A DNA stretch of 39,824 nucleotides from a virus. Each line of letters starts with the position of its first letter. Within the stretch, counting starts at the first letter, position 1. The notes beneath the pieces are model-generated. The model ran no database searches, was not told the DNA's origin, and saw only the letters and a program-made list of their open reading frames with translations. Location of the stretch: the IMG/VR virus record IMGVR_UViG_3300012010_000001, positions 1 to 39,824 of that record; one strand, given 5' to 3'. Shown here piece by piece: positions 20,134 to 28,800 of the stretch. A program made the position numbers and the translations under genes.

Positions 20134-21627
20134 ATGGTTAAATTGTTGACCAACCTCCTAGCCCCGAGGGCCAGCGTCGGCCCCGCCGGCGCCGCTGACG
20201 ATATGTGGTACAGCCAGATCGGGCGCTATTCTGGGGCTGGCATCGAGATCACACCTGATAGCGCGATGACGTTCGGCGCCTTCTTCGCCGGGGTCCGAGT
20301 GCTCAGCGAGGGCGTGGCCCAATTGCCGCTCAAGATGTTCCGCGTTCGGCCCGACGGCGGCCGCGACGAGGCACGCAACCATCCTCTGTACGACGTGCTG
20401 CACGACCGGCCCAATCGTTTCCAAACCTCTTTCGAATGGCGCGAGATGGGCGAGGGACATTTGATTCTTCGCGGCAACTTCTACAACCAGATCATGCCGG
20501 GTCCGCGCGGGCCGGTAGATCAGCTCATCCCGCTAAACCCCGACAAGATGCTTCCCAAGATGGGCGACGACGGGATACTGCGATACTTCTACACGCCGAA
20601 GCCGGGCGTGCAACAGATATTCCTTCAAGACGAGATTTTCCACGTCCGGGGGATGTCGAGTGACGGGATCGTCGGGATGTCGATGCTGACCGCCGCACGG
20701 GAAGCGCTCGGGATCGGGATGGCCGCCGAGCGAATGGCCTCGAGCCAGTTCTACCAGGGGACGAAGCTCTCCGGCGTCCTGCAAACCGATAAGACGTTGA
20801 ACCGCTCGCAGGCCAAGCGTATCTCGGCGTCGTGGCAGTCCGCGCACGCGGGCGTCAACAACGCCAACAAGATCGCGGTACTAGAAGACGGCTTGAAGTG
20901 GCAGGCGATGGGCATGACCAACGAGGACGCCCAGTGGTTGCAGACGCGAAAGTTTCAGGTGACAGAAATCGCGCGCATTCTGAGGCTCCCGCCGCATATG
21001 CTAGGCGATCTTGAGCATGCCACCTTCACTAACATCGAACATCAGGGGCTGGAGTTTGTGATCTACAGCCTGATGTCCTGGCTCGAGCGATGGGAGCAGC
21101 GCATCTCGGCCGACCTGATCCTGGCACCGCAGACGTATTACGCCGAGTTCTTGGTTGATGGCCTGCTTCGGGGCGACATGGCGGCCCGTTATGCCGCCTA
21201 CCAGATCGGCTTTCTCAACGGCTGGTTGTGCGATGACGAGATTAGAGGATTGGAAAACATGAATCCGATCCCCGGCGGAATCGGCCAGCGATATTTCCGG
21301 CAAGCCCACACGATCCCGCTGGACTCGCCGGGCGCGGAGATGGGCAACGTCCTGCCTCCAATAGACAAGCCGAACGCTAGGGCGAAGGCGCTGGCGCTTG
21401 CCGCGGCTCAGCGGATCATCCGCAAGGAAGCGGCGGCGCTGGCGAAGGCGCCCGACGTCGCGGCGTTCTACGCGGACCACGCCGCTTTCGTGGCCTCCGT
21501 CCTGTCGATCCCGGAAGACTCGGCGCGCGCCTATACTGATCGGCAGGCGAAGGCCGAACGCGGCGACACGTGGGAAGAAGATTCGATCATAGCGCTGGCG
21601 AGGCTGGCGCTAGAGGAGGCAGCATGA
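20134..21627 (+). CDS. Phage portal protein (HK97 family)
   Basis: 497 residues. Forms the ring through which DNA enters the head. Typical sequence: AMTFGAFFAGVRVLSEGVAQ, LPLKMFRVRPDGGRDEARNH, PLYDVLHDRPNRFQTSFEWR, IARILRLPPHMLGDLEHATF and LVDGLLRGDMAARYAAYQIG. GCGGAGG lies about 12 bases before ATG 20134. The C-terminal 90 residues are Ala-rich and helical. Overlaps the next gene by ATGA. Confidence 0.93.
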   Translation: MVKLLTNLLAPRASVGPAGAADDMWYSQIGRYSGAGIEITPDSAMTFGAFFAGVRVLSEGVAQLPLKMFRVRPDGGRDEARNHPLYDVLHDRPNRFQTSFEWREMGEGHLILRGNFYNQIMPGPRGPVDQLIPLNPDKMLPKMGDDGILRYFYTPKPGVQQIFLQDEIFHVRGMSSDGIVGMSMLTAAREALGIGMAAERMASSQFYQGTKLSGVLQTDKTLNRSQAKRISASWQSAHAGVNNANKIAVLEDGLKWQAMGMTNEDAQWLQTRKFQVTEIARILRLPPHMLGDLEHATFTNIEHQGLEFVIYSLMSWLERWEQRISADLILAPQTYYAEFLVDGLLRGDMAARYAAYQIGFLNGWLCDDEIRGLENMNPIPGGIGQRYFRQAHTIPLDSPGAEMGNVLPPIDKPNARAKALALAAAQRIIRKEAAALAKAPDVAAFYADHAAFVASVLSIPEDSARAYTDRQAKAERGDTWEEDSIIALARLALEEAA

Positions 21628-21875
21628 TACGTCGTTTCTTGAAGGGATTGGCGGGGTCAGACGAATTTCGATTCGGTAAGGGCATTAGTTATATGACCTC
21701 TCCCGGTCGCCCACTGAATCCACCGACGCCGACGATTAGGCATGGCGAAACGGAAGGCGGCCGACCGATACGATCGGCGGAAGGGCAACACGAACACCGC
21801 TGGGGGCCATGGGGTCAGCCCGTCAAGGCTCGTTGCTGCCATACATGCATGGATAGAGAAGAGGTGACGGCATGA
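21624..21875 (+). CDS. Small Cys/His protein between portal and protease
   Basis: 83 residues from the ATGA overlap. Basic N-terminus (MIRRFLKGLAGSDEFRFGKG), Pro-rich middle, and a C-terminal Cys/His group (GQHEHRWGPWGQPVKARCCH then TCMD) that could bind a metal. Coupled to the protease gene by ATGA. Function unknown. Confidence 0.6.
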   Translation: MIRRFLKGLAGSDEFRFGKGISYMTSPGRPLNPPTPTIRHGETEGGRPIRSAEGQHEHRWGPWGQPVKARCCHTCMDREEVTA

Positions 21876-23221
21876 CGCATCGCTACGAACACACGGCAAA
21901 CCATGTCTTCAACCAGCCCTGGGCGATCCTGCCGTCAACGATGGGGCTAATCGTCGAGGTGCTCCGCTACCGGATGGCCGGCGGCAAGTACACCCCGGAA
22001 GAGATCGAGGAGCGCACAGACGGGCGGGTAGCGCATCTCGCCGCCGAGATCATCACGCCGGAAGCGGCAGGCGTGGGCAGCGTCGCCGCCGGCGGCAGTG
22101 TCGCGGTGCTCCAGCTTTACGGCGTCATCGCTCAGCGCATGAACGTCGTTATGGACATGAGCGGCGGCACGTCAACGGAGATATTCGGGCGGCAGTTTCA
22201 GATGGTGCTTGTCGATCCGACGATCTCGGCGATCGTGATGCAGGTCGATTCCCCCGGCGGCTCGGTGTTCGGCGTCGAAGAGCTGGCGACGATGATCTAC
22301 AAGGCGCGCGGCCAGAAGAAGCTGATCGCCGTCGCCGATTCGATGGCGGCGAGCGCGGCTTTCTGGATCGCGACTGCCATGGACGAGGTGTGGGTGACGC
22401 CGGGCGGCATGGTTGGCTCGGTGGGAGTCATCGCCGAGCACTACGATATGTCGCAAGCCTACGCGCAAGAGGGCATCTCACCGACGTTGATAACCTTCGG
22501 TGAGCACAAGGCCGAAGGGAATGACACCGCTCCACTGACCGACGAGGCGACTACCGAGATCCAGCGGATGGTGGACAGCTACGGCATGTCGTTCGTGAAG
22601 GGGTTGGCGCGGCAGCGGGGCGTGTCCACCGTGAAGGTGATGAACGACTTCGGCCAGGGACGGGTATACCGCGCTGACGAGGCCGTACAGCGGGGGATGG
22701 CCGACAAGGTTGGCACGCTGACTGAGGCGATCCGCTCGGCGCTGGGTCCAGGCGGACGCGGCGGCGGCCGCAAGGCGCAGTATACCGGCACATTGGAGTC
22801 GGCATTGGCGGCAGAGCGAGAGGCATTAGCGCAAGCATCGCCGGAAGCAAGGCAGGTTGCAACGCGCTTGGCGTCTTACGCCGGGCCTCTCGCACAGCGG
22901 CAGCCATACGAGGCCGATCCGGGCGAGACGGTGAAGTGCCCGGCGTGCGGCGAAATGAACTCGCCCGACGCCAATTACTGCGACCAGTGCGGGGTTGCGC
23001 TGCCCGATTCGGCCTTCCTTGACGGGCGCGAGCCGTACAAGGCGCAGCCTGACGAGACCGTGGAGTGTCCCGCGTGCGGGGCCATGAACGAAAACGACGC
23101 GAAGTATTGCGACCAGTGCGGCGAACTGTTGCCGGACTCTGCGTTCGCGGCTGCTCTCGTGCCGCCAGTGAATGCTGAAGCCGAACGGCTCCGGCGCGAA
23201 TTGGATATACTGACCGCTTAG
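21872..23221 (+). CDS. S49-type prohead protease with two C-terminal zinc ribbons
   Basis: 449 residues. The protease domain spans about 70-290: VAVLQLYGVIAQRMN, MQVDSPGGSVFGVEELATMI, ADSMAASAAFWIATAMDEVW with the catalytic Ser in AASAAF near 160, and PGGMVGSVGVIAEHYD. This is the SppA/protein C-like class that cuts scaffolds and capsid in heads. After a helical linker come two nearly identical zinc ribbons: CPACGEMNSPDANYCDQCG (about 356-374) and CPACGAMNENDAKYCDQCG (about 399-417), each followed by LPDSAF. Tandem ribbons are not usual in this family and look like a recent duplication. Confidence 0.88.
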   Translation: MTHRYEHTANHVFNQPWAILPSTMGLIVEVLRYRMAGGKYTPEEIEERTDGRVAHLAAEIITPEAAGVGSVAAGGSVAVLQLYGVIAQRMNVVMDMSGGTSTEIFGRQFQMVLVDPTISAIVMQVDSPGGSVFGVEELATMIYKARGQKKLIAVADSMAASAAFWIATAMDEVWVTPGGMVGSVGVIAEHYDMSQAYAQEGISPTLITFGEHKAEGNDTAPLTDEATTEIQRMVDSYGMSFVKGLARQRGVSTVKVMNDFGQGRVYRADEAVQRGMADKVGTLTEAIRSALGPGGRGGGRKAQYTGTLESALAAEREALAQASPEARQVATRLASYAGPLAQRQPYEADPGETVKCPACGEMNSPDANYCDQCGVALPDSAFLDGREPYKAQPDETVECPACGAMNENDAKYCDQCGELLPDSAFAAALVPPVNAEAERLRRELDILTA

Positions 23222-23234
23222 AAATGGAGGCGCG

Positions 23235-23570
23235 ATGAACCCGATAACGGACATCCAGCGGCAACGCGACCAGTTGGCGGAGTGGGCATCGCGGATAACA
23301 GTCGCTGCTCAGGATCTTGTCGCCGCCGTGAAGACGATCGTTGAGCAGATCGGCAAGGTGCTTACGCCGGTCGTAAAGGCTTTCGTGTCCATAATGCGTG
23401 CGCACATGGTCATCCAGCATTACGGCGAACCAACGCTCACATGGAAGGTGGCGCGGTATCCCCGGCGACTCTGGCACTGGGCCTTCGGGCACAGCGGATG
23501 GGTGTCGCAACTAGGGGGATATTGCCGCCCTTGCGATCTGTGGGTAGATGAGCCCTTGACCGCGTCCTGA
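23235..23570 (+). CDS. Hypothetical head-region protein
   Basis: 111 residues, GGAGG a few bases before ATG 23235. N-terminal helix with heptad-like pattern (QRQRDQLAEWASRITVAAQD; LVAAVKTIVEQIGKVLTPVV), then a Trp-rich basic part with CRPCDLW near the end, similar in feel to phage proteins with a C-x2-C finger. It could be a scaffold-like protein given its site before the capsid gene, but this is a guess. Confidence 0.6.
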   Translation: MNPITDIQRQRDQLAEWASRITVAAQDLVAAVKTIVEQIGKVLTPVVKAFVSIMRAHMVIQHYGEPTLTWKVARYPRRLWHWAFGHSGWVSQLGGYCRPCDLWVDEPLTAS

Positions 23571-23702
23571 CATCCTGACCACTTGATTCGGCCCCGGCTT
23601 GGGCCTACGCTTTAACTAATCGAATAACGTTTCGTCCGTGACGCGACCGGCTCCGTTGAGCCCGGAGGCGCTACAGATTAGACACCGAACACGTACTCCG
23701 TA
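23571..23702 (+). other. Intergenic region before the capsid operon
   Basis: No gene is visible. TTGATT (23583-23588) with TACGCT 17 bases downstream is a weak promoter candidate, and GGCCC-cggctt-GGGCC (23591-23606) a short hairpin overlapping it. Nothing else is recognised. Confidence 0.3.
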
Positions 23703-23742
23703 GAGGCCGTGAACTGTGAAAAGTTCACCCGGCCTCTTTTTT
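23703..23742 (+). terminator. Strong rho-independent terminator before capsid genes
   Basis: GAGGCCG then TGAAC...GTTCA and CGGCCTC form a long stem closed by a short loop, followed by TTTTTT. It would stop most readthrough from the protease operon and adjust capsid gene dosage, so the capsid genes likely have their own promoter or rely on antitermination. Confidence 0.85.
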
Positions 23743-23767
23743 GTACCCCGGAACCAGGAGGAAACAG

Positions 23768-23908
23768 ATGGCATACGACCCCGAACCGAAGCCAGACGAC
23801 GAGACCACAACCACAACAACGACCACTCAGCCTGACCCGGAACCGGAACCGACCACCACCACGACCACCACGACCGGGTCCGACGACGACGACACATCGG
23901 AGGAGTAG
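23768..23908 (+). CDS. 46-residue Thr/Asp/Glu-rich peptide before capsid
   Basis: AGGAGGAAACAG precedes ATG 23768, one of the best ribosome binding sites in the window. The product has no hydrophobic core: MAYDPEPKPDDE, eight Thr, QPDPEPEP, eight Thr, then GSDDDDTSEE. Its stop is directly followed by the capsid ATG. The acidic, disordered composition suggests a capsid-associated accessory, a scaffold-like peptide or a translational leader for capsid. Two T8 runs could also promote ribosome slippage. Confidence 0.6.
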   Translation: MAYDPEPKPDDETTTTTTTTQPDPEPEPTTTTTTTTGSDDDDTSEE

Positions 23909-25192
23909 ATGAACCGATACAAGACACTCCTTCAGAAGAAGGCCGACCTCGGCATAGAGGCCGAAGCCCTGCTGGCAATCGCAGAGCCGTCCGCCGAGCA
24001 GCGGTCGCGCATGGGCGAGATCATCGGCGCACTCAAGGAGACGAACGCCGAGATCGCGACGCTCGAGGCGCTCCGCGAAGAGATGCGCGGCGGGCCAACC
24101 CCCGCAGAGCAGCCGCTACAGACCGAAGCGCCGGCCTCGGCGATCCCCACGCCGTTCAAGTCCATCGGTGAGCAGCTAGCCGCTGTCGCCGGCGCGGCTC
24201 AGAACCCGATGCGCACGCATCAAGGGCTGTCGGACATCCAGGCGGCGCTGGGATCCAGCGAGGGCGTCGCCTCAGATGGCGGCTTCCTGGTTCAGCCCGA
24301 TTTCGAGCAGGAGTTGCTCGTTGAGACGTACAAGACGGCGCTCCTGGTCGGCAAGACGGACCGCCGGCCGATCAGCGCCAACGCCAACGGCCTCAAGCTC
24401 AACGCCGTTGACGAGACGAGCCGTGTGGATGGCTCTCGCTACGGCGGGATGCTGGCCTATTGGACGGCAGAGGCGGCCGCTTTCATCGCCACGAAGCCCA
24501 AGTTCCGCCAGATGGAGCTGATCCTCCAGAAGCTGACCGGCCTCTACTACGCCACCGACGAGGAGCTCAAGGACATCACGGCTCTCGGGGCGAACATCAC
24601 GGCCTGGTTCGCCGAGGAGTTCGGCTTCAAGCTCGACGACGCGCTGATCCGCGGCGGCGGCGCTGGTATGCCACTCGGCGTTCTGGGACACCCTGGCACC
24701 GTGAGCGTAGCGAAGGAGGGCGGCCAGACGGCGAAAACGATCACCAAGGGAAACATTGAGGCGATGTATGCCCGTATGCGGGCCAACTCGCTGTCGAACG
24801 CGGAGTGGGACATCAACCAGGACGTCTGGCCCGCGCTCTTTGGGCTCTCGCAGATCGTCGGCGTCGGCGGTGTTCCGGTCTACGTTCCGGCGGGCGGCAT
24901 GTCCATGGCGCCCTATGGGACGTTGCTTGGCAGGCCGGTTGTGCCGATCGAGCAGGCGCAGACGCTGGGCACGGTCGGAGACATCATCTTTGCGGATTGG
25001 AATCAGTACCTGATGATCGAAAAGGGCGGCATTGAGGCAGCCTCATCGATCCACGTGCAGTTCCTCACCGATGAGACGGTCTTCCGTTTCATCTTGAGGA
25101 CAGACGGTCAGCCAAAGCGCATCAACACGCTGACCCCGTTCAAGGGTTCCAACACGCTCTCCAGCTTCGTAACGCTGGACACAAGGGCATAG
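23909..25192 (+). CDS. Major capsid protein (HK97 fold)
   Basis: 427 residues. Builds the head shell. The N-terminal delta-like domain is coiled coil (LLQKKADLGIEAEALLAIAE; MGEIIGALKETNAEIATLEA), removed by the protease in HK97-like phages. The mature part follows a Pro/Ala stretch near 80: SSEGVASDGGFLVQPDFEQE, MELILQKLTGLYYATDEELK, EFGFKLDDALIRGGGAGMPL, IFADWNQYLMIEKGGIEAAS and TDETVFRFILRTDGQP are all standard for this fold. It starts one base after the upstream stop. Confidence 0.94.
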   Translation: MNRYKTLLQKKADLGIEAEALLAIAEPSAEQRSRMGEIIGALKETNAEIATLEALREEMRGGPTPAEQPLQTEAPASAIPTPFKSIGEQLAAVAGAAQNPMRTHQGLSDIQAALGSSEGVASDGGFLVQPDFEQELLVETYKTALLVGKTDRRPISANANGLKLNAVDETSRVDGSRYGGMLAYWTAEAAAFIATKPKFRQMELILQKLTGLYYATDEELKDITALGANITAWFAEEFGFKLDDALIRGGGAGMPLGVLGHPGTVSVAKEGGQTAKTITKGNIEAMYARMRANSLSNAEWDINQDVWPALFGLSQIVGVGGVPVYVPAGGMSMAPYGTLLGRPVVPIEQAQTLGTVGDIIFADWNQYLMIEKGGIEAASSIHVQFLTDETVFRFILRTDGQPKRINTLTPFKGSNTLSSFVTLDTRA

Positions 25193-25201
25193 GAGGCACA
25201 C

Positions 25202-25696
25202 ATGACTGTCATGCTCGAAAAACTGAAATTCGCCAAGGGAATCGACCCCGTCGCCAACGGATTTGCGGGCACAGTGAGGTCGGACGTCTACAACCTGGCG
25301 CAGCACGGGCGCGTCCTGTTCGTGGTCTACTGCGGCGTCGGCACGACCGGCACCTCGACGATCACCGTTAACGCCTGTGACGACATCACGCCGTCGAACC
25401 GCACGGCTATTCCCTTCTGGTATCGGGAAATCCTGACAACTGACGTTGACGGCGCAATCACGCTTGCCACGACGGCCGGATTCACAACCACGGCTGGCTC
25501 TTCTCGGCTCGCGCTGGTCGAGGCGGATGCTCGACTGGTGGGCGCCGCATCGGTAAACGGCGTCTATGGCTGCCACTTCGTTGAAATGACCATGATCGAG
25601 TCCGCTGCCTCGGCAGTGCTGGGCGGCGTCATGGCCATCCTCGGCGGGTTCCCGCTGCGCTACGCCAAGCAGGTCAACACAACGGTGCTCGCGTAA
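25202..25696 (+). CDS. Head-region protein, Thr/Ala-rich
   Basis: 164 residues with AGGAGG before ATG 25202. Strand-rich sequence (RVLFVVYCGVGTTGTSTITV; GGVMAILGGFPLRYAKQVNT). It is followed by two similar-sized strand-rich genes. A capsid decoration or spike role is suggested by position directly after the capsid gene. Family unknown. TAATG overlap with the next gene. Confidence 0.65.
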   Translation: MTVMLEKLKFAKGIDPVANGFAGTVRSDVYNLAQHGRVLFVVYCGVGTTGTSTITVNACDDITPSNRTAIPFWYREILTTDVDGAITLATTAGFTTTAGSSRLALVEADARLVGAASVNGVYGCHFVEMTMIESAASAVLGGVMAILGGFPLRYAKQVNTTVLA

Positions 25697-26181
25697 TGCC
25701 TAACCAGGGACAGATCGGCATCGCGACGCGCCAGGTGGTGTACGGCGTCACCGTACCGCGTGCGGCGGCCGTGCTGCCCGCTACAGCCACGACGACACCC
25801 TACTGGACGGTCGCGGGCGGCCTGGTCTGGGTGACGGGCCTCGTCGGCATCTGCACAGCAGCGGGCGACGCCACGGCCACCACACTCCTGTTTGAGGCAG
25901 TGCCCACAGTAGGCGCAAAGAACAATATGTGCGGCGCTTCGGCCTCGCTGGCCTCAATGGTGATCGGCGGCCTGGTGTCGCTGGACGGCACGGCAATTAC
26001 TACCGCCTTGCAGGCAAGCGGCGTCACCGTCGGCGGCAACATCGGCGGGCAGGCTAAGCCCGTCATGGTCGGCGTCGGCACAATCAACGCCCTGACAGCG
26101 AACACCAACGCCACGCTGGCTTTCCGATTTGTGCTGATGTACGTCCCGATCGATGACGGCGCCAGCATCGCGGCGGCATAG
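25696..26181 (+). CDS. Head-region protein, Gly/Ala/Thr-rich
   Basis: 161 residues starting inside the previous stop (TAATG). Hydrophobic, strand-rich, with ATATTTPYWTVAGGLVWVTG, VGGNIGGQAKPVMVG and FRFVLMYVPIDDGASIAAA at the end. The last strand resembles the end of the next protein, so the two may be related. Possible decoration protein; unrecognised. Confidence 0.6.
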   Translation: MPNQGQIGIATRQVVYGVTVPRAAAVLPATATTTPYWTVAGGLVWVTGLVGICTAAGDATATTLLFEAVPTVGAKNNMCGASASLASMVIGGLVSLDGTAITTALQASGVTVGGNIGGQAKPVMVGVGTINALTANTNATLAFRFVLMYVPIDDGASIAAA

Positions 26182-26189
26182 GAGGACCC

Positions 26190-26849
26190 ATGGCAATTGT
26201 TACAGGCCCCATCAACACACCAGACGGAACGGTAGACATTACCGGCACGGCGACGAGCCGCCGGGACCGAACCGGAGCGAGCGTCTTCCAGCAACTCCAC
26301 GGCAGGCTCTATGAGCAAGCATCGCGCGGCAATGTCTACACCGCCAGCACGGCCTCGGCGGGCATCGCACTGATCGTCCCGGCGGTCACCGGCAACCATC
26401 CGACGCTCTGGAACCCGTCCGGCAACGGCTTCAACTTCAGCATCGTTAAGCTGATCCTGGGCTGGGTATCAGGCAACAACGCGCCGGGCACGCTCGAATG
26501 GTGCCAGACGAACAATGCGGGCACCTCAATCGTGGCGGTCACCGGGCCGATCATCACCTTTACGGCCGCCGCTGTGGTCAACGCGGCGGTTGGCAATACC
26601 AATACCGGCACGGCGAAGTGGGCTCCAGCGGTCAATACCTTCGTGGCGGTCCCGGCATTCTTCCGCACCACCGGGCTCTCGCTCTTTACGGGCGTCGCGG
26701 CAACCGCCGTCGCCCCGTTCCAGTTGGAAGCTCGCTACGAGGGGGACTTCATCGTTGCGCCCGGTAACGCGATCTCGCTCTGCTCGCAGGCCGCGACAAC
26801 CACAGCCGTCTTCCAGGTCACCGTCGTCTACGAGGAGATTCCAATTTAG
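26190..26849 (+). CDS. Head-region protein, beta-rich
   Basis: 219 residues with AGGAGG 5 bases before ATG 26190. Many Thr/Val/Ala strands (VNTFVAVPAFFRTTGLSLFT; QAATTTAVFQVTVVYEEIPI). Its end (FQVTVVYEEIP) parallels the end of the previous protein (FRFVLMYVPI). Third of a set of strand-rich genes after the capsid. Possibly decoration or head-fibre protein. Unrecognised. Confidence 0.6.
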   Translation: MAIVTGPINTPDGTVDITGTATSRRDRTGASVFQQLHGRLYEQASRGNVYTASTASAGIALIVPAVTGNHPTLWNPSGNGFNFSIVKLILGWVSGNNAPGTLEWCQTNNAGTSIVAVTGPIITFTAAAVVNAAVGNTNTGTAKWAPAVNTFVAVPAFFRTTGLSLFTGVAATAVAPFQLEARYEGDFIVAPGNAISLCSQAATTTAVFQVTVVYEEIPI

Positions 26850-26852
26850 GCG

Positions 26853-27677
26853 ATGAACCTGTACGCGAGACTTAGCACGGTCAAGTCAGACTTGAAGATT
26901 AGCGGCGTCTCCGAAGACGCCGCTCTTCTTCGGTTGCTGGACGCCATCAGCCGGGCCATCGACAACGAATGCAACGTCCACTTCTACAGCCAGATCGATA
27001 CGCGGTTTCTCGACGGTAACGGTCAGCGGTCTCTGTGGCTCTCCGAGGACAACGACAACGACCTGATCTCGGTGACGGCGATTCTCTGCGACTGGAACGG
27101 TGACGGGGTGTACGAGACCACGCTTATCTCGCAGACCGATTACTGGCTCTGGCCCGCCAACGAGACGCCAAAGCTACGCATCGACCTGAACCCCTACGGC
27201 AGCCACTTCCTGGTCTTCCCAGCCGGCCGGCTCCGGGTCCAGATTCAAGGCCTCTTTGGGTATTCCAACGAGACCGAGTTGACCGGGGCGACGCTGAACG
27301 CAGCGATCGCAGCTGGCGACACTTCCGTTGTGCTGACCGCCGGCGACGGGTTGTTTGTGGGCGTCGGCGAGACGCTGGTGCTCGATAGCGAGCAGGTTTA
27401 CGTCTCGGGGCTCTCGATCGACACGCTGACGCTCGTGCGCGGCATCAATGGCACCACAGCCGCGTCTCACTTGATACTCGCGCCCGTCTCTCGCAGGCGG
27501 TATCCACGCGAGGTTGAGCTGGCGGCGACGATGCAGGCGTCCCGCTTCCTGCGTGAGATGCAGACCGGCTACAGCGGCACCGCAGGGGACAGCGGAGAAG
27601 GCGGCTACATTTTCAGCCACCTTTACCCCGCGATCCGCGACCTGCTCGCGCCTTTCAGGCGGTACGTGCTGGCATGA
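26853..27677 (+). CDS. Head-tail connector (adaptor-like)
   Basis: 274 residues. The N-terminus has the typical connector pattern of short helices: LYARLSTVKSDLKISGVSED, AALLRLLDAISRAIDNECNV, HFYSQIDTRFLDGNGQRSLW. A central beta part follows (TLVRGINGTTAASHLILAPV), and the C-terminus has helices (YPREVELAATMQASRFLREM). HK97 gp6-like connectors are normally about 100-200 residues, so this form is long. Position before the gp10-like gene agrees. Confidence 0.7.
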   Translation: MNLYARLSTVKSDLKISGVSEDAALLRLLDAISRAIDNECNVHFYSQIDTRFLDGNGQRSLWLSEDNDNDLISVTAILCDWNGDGVYETTLISQTDYWLWPANETPKLRIDLNPYGSHFLVFPAGRLRVQIQGLFGYSNETELTGATLNAAIAAGDTSVVLTAGDGLFVGVGETLVLDSEQVYVSGLSIDTLTLVRGINGTTAASHLILAPVSRRRYPREVELAATMQASRFLREMQTGYSGTAGDSGEGGYIFSHLYPAIRDLLAPFRRYVLA

Positions 27678-28156
27678 CGCAGCAGGCGAAGGTCAGCATC
27701 CAGGTCACGGGCGCGACGGCGCTTAAGCGCGCTCTCAAGGCCGTAGGCGAGACGGACGCGCCGTTTCTCCGTCAGGCGGTGGAGGAGGGCGGGCGCCTGC
27801 TCGAGGTAGCCGTCCGGGGCATGGCTCCGGGGGCTATGGCGCAGACGGTGCAGTTTGTCGCGGTGCGCGGGTCGGGAGCCAACGTCAAGGCTCTGGTCCG
27901 GGTGACGCATCCAGGAGCGAAGGCGATGGAGTTCGGGCGGCACAAGTATTACCGCGACTTCACTCGCCCGCTGCGCAAGGGCGGCATGAAGGCCACGGGG
28001 ACGCAGTTTACGGCCAGCCGCGGACAGAAGGCCAAGCCGTTCGTCGGCGTCCGCAACCTCGACCAGGCCATCGGCTCAGTCAAGGACGAGATCAAGGACA
28101 AGCTCAGCCAGGCCGTCGTCAAGGAGTGGGAGCGGCTGGCAGGAGCGCCGGACTAA
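27674..28156 (+). CDS. Neck protein, HK97 gp10-like
   Basis: 160 residues, ATGA overlap with the connector. Characteristic are VQVTGATALKRALKAVGE-type start, RVTHPGAKAMEFGRHKYYRD near the middle and a C-terminal helix (IGSVKDEIKDKLSQAVVKEW). gp10-type proteins join head and tail and shape the tail attachment. Stop overlaps the next ATG (TAATG). Confidence 0.8.
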   Translation: MTQQAKVSIQVTGATALKRALKAVGETDAPFLRQAVEEGGRLLEVAVRGMAPGAMAQTVQFVAVRGSGANVKALVRVTHPGAKAMEFGRHKYYRDFTRPLRKGGMKATGTQFTASRGQKAKPFVGVRNLDQAIGSVKDEIKDKLSQAVVKEWERLAGAPD

Positions 28157-28602
28157 TGGCGCTGTCAATGACAACCGTTATCGCTCAGGTCCGCGATCTC
28201 GTGGCGACCGTGAGCGGCATCAACCGCGTCTATGCGGCCTCAGAGACGGACGATAACGCCATCCCGCCAGCGATTAACGAGTTCCCCGCTGCGATGGTCA
28301 TACCTGGGGCGTCTCAGGCGTTCATCACCACAACGGGACGCCACACCTACGAAGTCAAAATCCAAATCTTCGAGAGCGGCATGGAGATCGGGCAGCGCGC
28401 CGCGACCGTCCTGCCGTTCGTGGACGCGCTGATCGCGCTTTTCGTGGAGAATACGACGCTGGGCAACCGCTGCAACTCCTGTGTGTTTCAGAGTGCCTCG
28501 GGGCTCATCGGATTAACCTACGGCGGCGTCGAGTACACGGGCTACGAAATCGGGCTCGAAGTATCGGAACAGGCATACACCCAGCCAGCGATAGGAGCGT
28601 GA
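28156..28602 (+). CDS. Tail completion / terminator-like protein
   Basis: 148 residues from the ATG that overlaps the previous stop; an earlier frame start at 28126 lies in the gp10-like gene and is rejected. The pattern MTTVIAQVRDLVATVSGINR, FPAAMVIPGASQAFITTTGR, HTYEVKIQIFESGMEIGQRA and GYEIGLEVSEQAYTQPA resembles tail terminators, which cap the tail tube at the head end. The order after gp10 and before the tube protein agrees. Confidence 0.7.
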   Translation: MALSMTTVIAQVRDLVATVSGINRVYAASETDDNAIPPAINEFPAAMVIPGASQAFITTTGRHTYEVKIQIFESGMEIGQRAATVLPFVDALIALFVENTTLGNRCNSCVFQSASGLIGLTYGGVEYTGYEIGLEVSEQAYTQPAIGA

Positions 28603-28603
28603 G

Positions 28604-28798
28604 ATGGCGAAATTGATCTACTGCGGGCCGGAGGTTGTGCCAGGCGCGGGCATCCCGCTGCCGGAAGGCTGGCCGATGGCTTCACATTCGGAAGACGACC
28701 CGGAGGTTCTCGCCGCGAAGCTGAAGTCCGGGAACTATAAGCAAGACGTCGAAGTGGCGACGGCCCCCGTCAATGCCGCGCCAAAGGAAGGTGAATAG
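28604..28798 (+). CDS. Small tail-region protein
   Basis: 64 residues; a weak GGAG precedes the ATG. Acidic and Pro-rich (GPEVVPGAGIPLPEGWPMAS; ATAPVNAAPKEGE), with no clear fold. Similar short proteins often precede the tail tube gene. Function unknown. Confidence 0.6.
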   Translation: MAKLIYCGPEVVPGAGIPLPEGWPMASHSEDDPEVLAAKLKSGNYKQDVEVATAPVNAAPKEGE

Positions 28799-28800
28799 CC

